37,332 nucleotides of DNA from Planctomycetia bacterium (lineage in GTDB: Bacteria; Planctomycetota; Planctomycetia; Planctomycetales; Planctomycetaceae): assembly GCA_026400935.1 (NCBI GenBank), contig JAPLNX010000328.1, forward strand, positions 1-37,332. The letters run 5' to 3'. The translations under genes and the position numbers were made by a program. This document shows, piece by piece, positions 34,125 through 37,332 of the stretch (within the stretch, counting starts at the first letter, position 1; the number at the start of each line of letters is the position of its first letter). The notes below the pieces were generated by a model. That model ran no database searches and was not told the origin of the DNA. It saw only the letters and a program-made list of their open reading frames with translations.

Positions 34125-37100
34125 ATGTTGAGTCCATCTGTGAAAACTCATCTTCTTCGCTCAATTGTTGTGGCAGCGTTCTTGCTCGGCGCGGCGCTGT
34201 TCGTTTTGGTGGATTGGACGCCAACGGATCGCCTTTTTAAGCAGGTACAGGCTCAATTACGGCGGGAGAATTATCGTGAGGCCGAAGAACTCGCTTTACG
34301 GCTGACTTGTCGCTCAGAGCGTTTTCGAGAAGGTTGGTTGTTGGCGGCTGAGGCCGCTGCTCGGCAAAGACGATTCGCTGACGCAAAGATGCGTTTGGAG
34401 AACATTCCAGACGATGCCTCGCTGGTGTGCGCCGCCAAGTGGATGGCGTTGGGACTGCTCGAGATGCAGGGATTTCACCGGTTGTCTTCTGCTGAGCAAG
34501 CATTTCGAAATGTGTTGAAGATTGATTCTCGAAGGCGAGATGCACACCAACAGTTGGCGATGCTTTTGAGTCTAGAGGGACGTCATTGGGACGCGTTGCC
34601 GCATCGAATGGAGCTGATACGGCATAAGCAAGCCGACTTGACCACTCTAGTCCTGTTGGCGCTCGGTGACTCTGCTAACGATCGCCCCGAAGAGCTTCGG
34701 GGTTTTTATCAAGTCGAACCGAATGATGCTGGAGTCCAATGTGGCGAGGCGCGGCAGAGTCTTCTGGCAAATAAGCCGATGGAAGCCAAGAAATTGTTAG
34801 AGGCTTTGAGTTTGAAGGAGCCAGATTGGCTGACGCCTCGCTGTTGGTTAGGTTCGAGATTGCTCGTTGAAAATGACTTGCCGGCCTTTGCTTCCTGGCT
34901 TGATACATTGCCTCAAGATCTGTCGCAGTTGCATCCTGAAGTCTGGTTTCAACGAGGGCGTTCAGCGTTGCTAGAAGAGCGTCGCGAAGTTGCTGCACAT
35001 TATTTTGCGCAGGCTATCCGAATAGATCCGAATCATCTCGCGGCCAGTTATCAGATTGGGCAACTCTTGATGAGTTCTGGCGATGCCAAAATCGGGCAAT
35101 CGTTTTTGGATCGTTCAAAGTTGTTGAGCGAGTATCTTGGTGCTGCGAAAAACTATGTCATTACTCAGCGGTTTGATGTTCTTCCGCGTGCTGCCCGATT
35201 AGCTGAGGAACTAGGGCTGGCGATCGAAGCGGTTGCGTGGCACGAGATTCTGGCGTCGATTTTTAGTACGCAACCACATGGGGCCGTTCGCGCCACGTTT
35301 CATTCAAATCAAGTTAAGCGTCTTCGTAAGAGACATTTGCAAGTTGCTAAAGATGGCCGAACCGATGCAGAGACCCTTAATGAATTGATGGGGAAGCTTC
35401 CCTCTAAATGGAATCTGCAGCCAACTGAAGATTTACCAATTCCAACGGCGAATGCGCGACCATCGATCTCTGGTGCCGGATTTCGTGCATATTTTGTTGA
35501 CCGGGCGGATGAACTTGGCTTGGTGTTTTCGTACTACAACGGCAGTCGGCCTGAGACGAAGAGTGAGTTCATGTACGAATTCAGCGGAGGAGGTGTTGCC
35601 GCGTTGGACTACGATCTCGACGGTTATGTTGATCTTTACCTGACTCAGGGGTGTGACTGGCCTATTGATGTGTCACAGCGAAAGCACCTCGATCAACTTT
35701 TTCGAAACAACGCTGGCGATGGCTTTCAAGCGGTGACTCTTCCAGCCGGCATTATCGAGCCGGGCTTCAGCCAAGGTGTGACCGTGGGAGACTATGACAA
35801 CGATGGTTTTCCCGATGTGTATGTGGCGAACATTGGTGCGAATCGCTTCTTTCGGAATAACGGAGATGGCACGTTTTCGGATGTTTCCGAGGAAACGAAA
35901 ACCAGCGGCTTTCGTTGGACGACGAGCTGCGTCATGGCAGACGTCAATAACGACGGTTTCCCGGATCTTTACGCGGTCAACTATGTGGAAGGTGATCATC
36001 TTTTTGATAGTCCGTGTCGACTTCCAGACGGTGCGACGAGGCTGTGTACTCCTCATGAATTTCCCGCGTCTCAAGATCAGTTGTATTTGAATTTGGGTGA
36101 CGGGGAATTTCGTGAAATTACCGGTGAGGCGGGAGTTGAAATCCCAGACGGAAAAGGGCTTGGAATTGTTGCAGCAGACTTTGAGGGGACTGGATGGTTG
36201 AACTTGTTTGTGGCAAATGATGCCGTTCCAAACTTTTACTTCAGCAATGAAACAATAACGCCCGGCGAGCTGCCACGTTTTGTTGAGCGAGGATTCGCAA
36301 GCGGATTGGCGGTTGATCAAGAGGGGCATGCCGAAGCGTGTATGGGAGTCGCGGCAGCCGATGCAGATGGTGATGGGCGTTTGGATCTTTTTGTGACGAA
36401 CTTTCACAATGAGTCCAACACGCTTTATCTGCAGCGATCGGTCGGCCAGTTTGACGATGCGACTCGACACGCTGGTTTAGAGGAACCAAGTCTGGCCATG
36501 CTAGGGTTTGGAACTCAGTTCCTTGATATGAATTTGGATGGCTACCCAGATTTGATTTTGACAAATGGCCATGTTGGAGACCTCAGTAGTCACGGAGTTC
36601 CCTATCGAATGGTTCCGCAGTGCTTTCTCAATACGAAAGACGGTCGTTTTTTAGAGTTGGTTGCAGACGGTGCGGGGCCATTTTTCGGGCACAAAAAACT
36701 TGGAAGAGGCCTGGCACGTCTCGATGCTGACCGAGATGGTCGAGAGGATTTTGTCGTCAGTCATCTCGAGGATCCAGTTGCATTGGCTCTCAATCAGTCG
36801 ATCTCGACCGGAAATTTTTTCGCGATTCGCATGGTGGGTACGAAACTTGATCGCGATGCGATCGGGACTCAAGTGCGAATTCAAGCTGGGCAGAAAATCT
36901 CAAACCAACAACTCGTGGCAGGAGATGGGTATCAGGCGAGTAACGAGCGACGTTTGGTGTTTGGAATCGGGGCAGAAAATCAAGTTAATGAGGTTCAAAT
37001 TCGCTGGCGATCGGGGCAGATCGACAAGTTTCGTGGCTTTTTCAGTCCAAACACGGAATGGGTTGTGATTGAATCGTTTAATGGAGGAGCGGTTTCCAAA

Positions 37101-37136
37101 ATGGTACAGGTAATAGATCGGTGGCAGGTTGATTGA
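34125..37136 (+). CDS. TPR, FG-GAP repeat and ASPIC/UnbV protein
   Basis: This large exported protein (1003 aa) has an N-terminal membrane anchor (about 11-29), then tetratricopeptide-like helical repeats (about 40-400). At least seven FG-GAP/VCBS calcium-binding-like blades follow (about 490-880), with recurring D-x-D-x-D-G-(Y/F)-x-D-(L/V) motifs such as DYDNDGFPDVYV and DADGDGRLDLFV. The C-terminal ASPIC/UnbV domain (about 900-985) shows RDAIGTQVRI and GDGYQASNERRLVFGIG. Such proteins are numerous in Planctomycetota and are thought to act at the cell surface, binding partners or glycans. AGGG lies 10 bases before the ATG. A terminator-like hairpin with a T-run is inside the gene at 34685-34707. 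Confidence 0.92.
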   Translation: MLSPSVKTHLLRSIVVAAFLLGAALFVLVDWTPTDRLFKQVQAQLRRENYREAEELALRLTCRSERFREGWLLAAEAAARQRRFADAKMRLENIPDDASLVCAAKWMALGLLEMQGFHRLSSAEQAFRNVLKIDSRRRDAHQQLAMLLSLEGRHWDALPHRMELIRHKQADLTTLVLLALGDSANDRPEELRGFYQVEPNDAGVQCGEARQSLLANKPMEAKKLLEALSLKEPDWLTPRCWLGSRLLVENDLPAFASWLDTLPQDLSQLHPEVWFQRGRSALLEERREVAAHYFAQAIRIDPNHLAASYQIGQLLMSSGDAKIGQSFLDRSKLLSEYLGAAKNYVITQRFDVLPRAARLAEELGLAIEAVAWHEILASIFSTQPHGAVRATFHSNQVKRLRKRHLQVAKDGRTDAETLNELMGKLPSKWNLQPTEDLPIPTANARPSISGAGFRAYFVDRADELGLVFSYYNGSRPETKSEFMYEFSGGGVAALDYDLDGYVDLYLTQGCDWPIDVSQRKHLDQLFRNNAGDGFQAVTLPAGIIEPGFSQGVTVGDYDNDGFPDVYVANIGANRFFRNNGDGTFSDVSEETKTSGFRWTTSCVMADVNNDGFPDLYAVNYVEGDHLFDSPCRLPDGATRLCTPHEFPASQDQLYLNLGDGEFREITGEAGVEIPDGKGLGIVAADFEGTGWLNLFVANDAVPNFYFSNETITPGELPRFVERGFASGLAVDQEGHAEACMGVAAADADGDGRLDLFVTNFHNESNTLYLQRSVGQFDDATRHAGLEEPSLAMLGFGTQFLDMNLDGYPDLILTNGHVGDLSSHGVPYRMVPQCFLNTKDGRFLELVADGAGPFFGHKKLGRGLARLDADRDGREDFVVSHLEDPVALALNQSISTGNFFAIRMVGTKLDRDAIGTQVRIQAGQKISNQQLVAGDGYQASNERRLVFGIGAENQVNEVQIRWRSGQIDKFRGFFSPNTEWVVIESFNGGAVSKMVQVIDRWQVD
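34685..34707 (+). terminator. Terminator-like hairpin inside the TPR/ASPIC gene
   Basis: CCCCGAAG and CTTCGGGG with a very short loop are followed by TTTTT, the form of a rho-independent terminator. It lies about 560 bases into the gene, at codons 187-195, so it could end part of the transcripts early. It may also be chance. Confidence 0.4.
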
Positions 37137-37298
37137 ATCGCGTTTAATGCTTGGTCTATTGGCAAGCTTGCCTTCTTTGTTTGCATCAATGGCAGGGCCA
37201 GCGCGCACTTTAGGGGGGTTGGGCGACTTGCGCATGAAGTGCTTAAATGCTATTAGTCCTCTGTGTTGATTTGTGTTTCACAACGCAGGGAGCATGAC

Positions 37299-37332
37299 GT
37301 GGTGATGGAGCCGGTTCAGATTGGTTTAGAGA
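37299..37332 (+). CDS. Possible start of the next gene, cut by the window edge
   Basis: GGGAG at 37288-37292 is followed by GTG-GTG-ATG (37299-37307) and codons reading Met-Glu-Pro-Val-Gln-Ile-Gly-Leu-Glu to the window edge. RBS spacing suits GTG at 37299. Only 11 codons are seen, so nothing can be said of its product. It would follow the TPR/ASPIC gene by about 160 bases. Confidence 0.35.
   Translation, partial: MVMEPVQIGLE

Noticed and set aside
37161-37172. GGCAAGCTTGCC palindrome after the TPR/ASPIC gene
   Set aside because: It has no loop and no real T-run, so it is too weak to call a terminator.

Overview
This window looks like chromosome from a member of the Planctomycetota. The signs are a DUF1501 protein, a planctomycete-type cytochrome c domain fused to WD40 repeats, a TPR/FG-GAP/ASPIC-UnbV protein, an HTH protein with long acidic SDSDV repeats, and many secreted proteins of unknown role. 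Base composition is moderate, with one visibly GC-richer gene (DUF1501). No rRNA, tRNA, CRISPR array, transposase or phage gene was found.

Layout. Positions 154-2690 (minus) hold a secreted Ig-like repeat protein and a KDPG aldolase. Positions 2844-4679 (plus) hold a small membrane protein and clpX, closed by a strong terminator that faces a WD40/cytochrome c protein (minus). A 28-residue basic gene with its own RBS and terminator lies at 6987-7073. A LysM protein (plus) converges on a minus-strand run: transaldolase, TIM-barrel glycosidase-like protein, TatD nuclease, an unknown 141-aa protein, then the Complex I membrane-arm operon nuoHJKLMN up to 21019. Next come a class C beta-lactamase-family protein, DUF1501 (both minus), DUF58 (plus) and the HTH/SDSDV membrane protein (minus). 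The right end is all plus: an OmpA-like lipoprotein, dnaG, rpoD, a 1003-aa TPR/ASPIC protein and perhaps the start of another gene.

How genes relate. nuoH-J-K-L-M-N are tightly packed and encode six of the seven membrane subunits of NADH dehydrogenase; nuoA, nuoI and the peripheral arm are elsewhere. dnaG-rpoD is the usual macromolecular-synthesis pair. KDPG aldolase and transaldolase belong to central sugar metabolism.

Most notable observations: (1) an exact 11-bp tandem duplication that breaks the dnaG zinc-finger reading frame, where removing one copy restores a perfect CHC2 primase; (2) palindromic elements placed in frame inside coding genes (beta-lactamase family, primase hinge) and clustered between genes; (3) an 89-nt nested hairpin between two convergent genes; (4) a predicted membrane-tethered HTH protein with about 12 SDSDV and about 12 DSGI-type repeats; (5) the 28-aa basic, ribosomal-protein-like gene; (6) a His-rich loop in NuoL. 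No clearly new defence or biosynthetic system was recognised; the HTH/SDSDV protein and the palindromic elements are the best candidates for undescribed biology.
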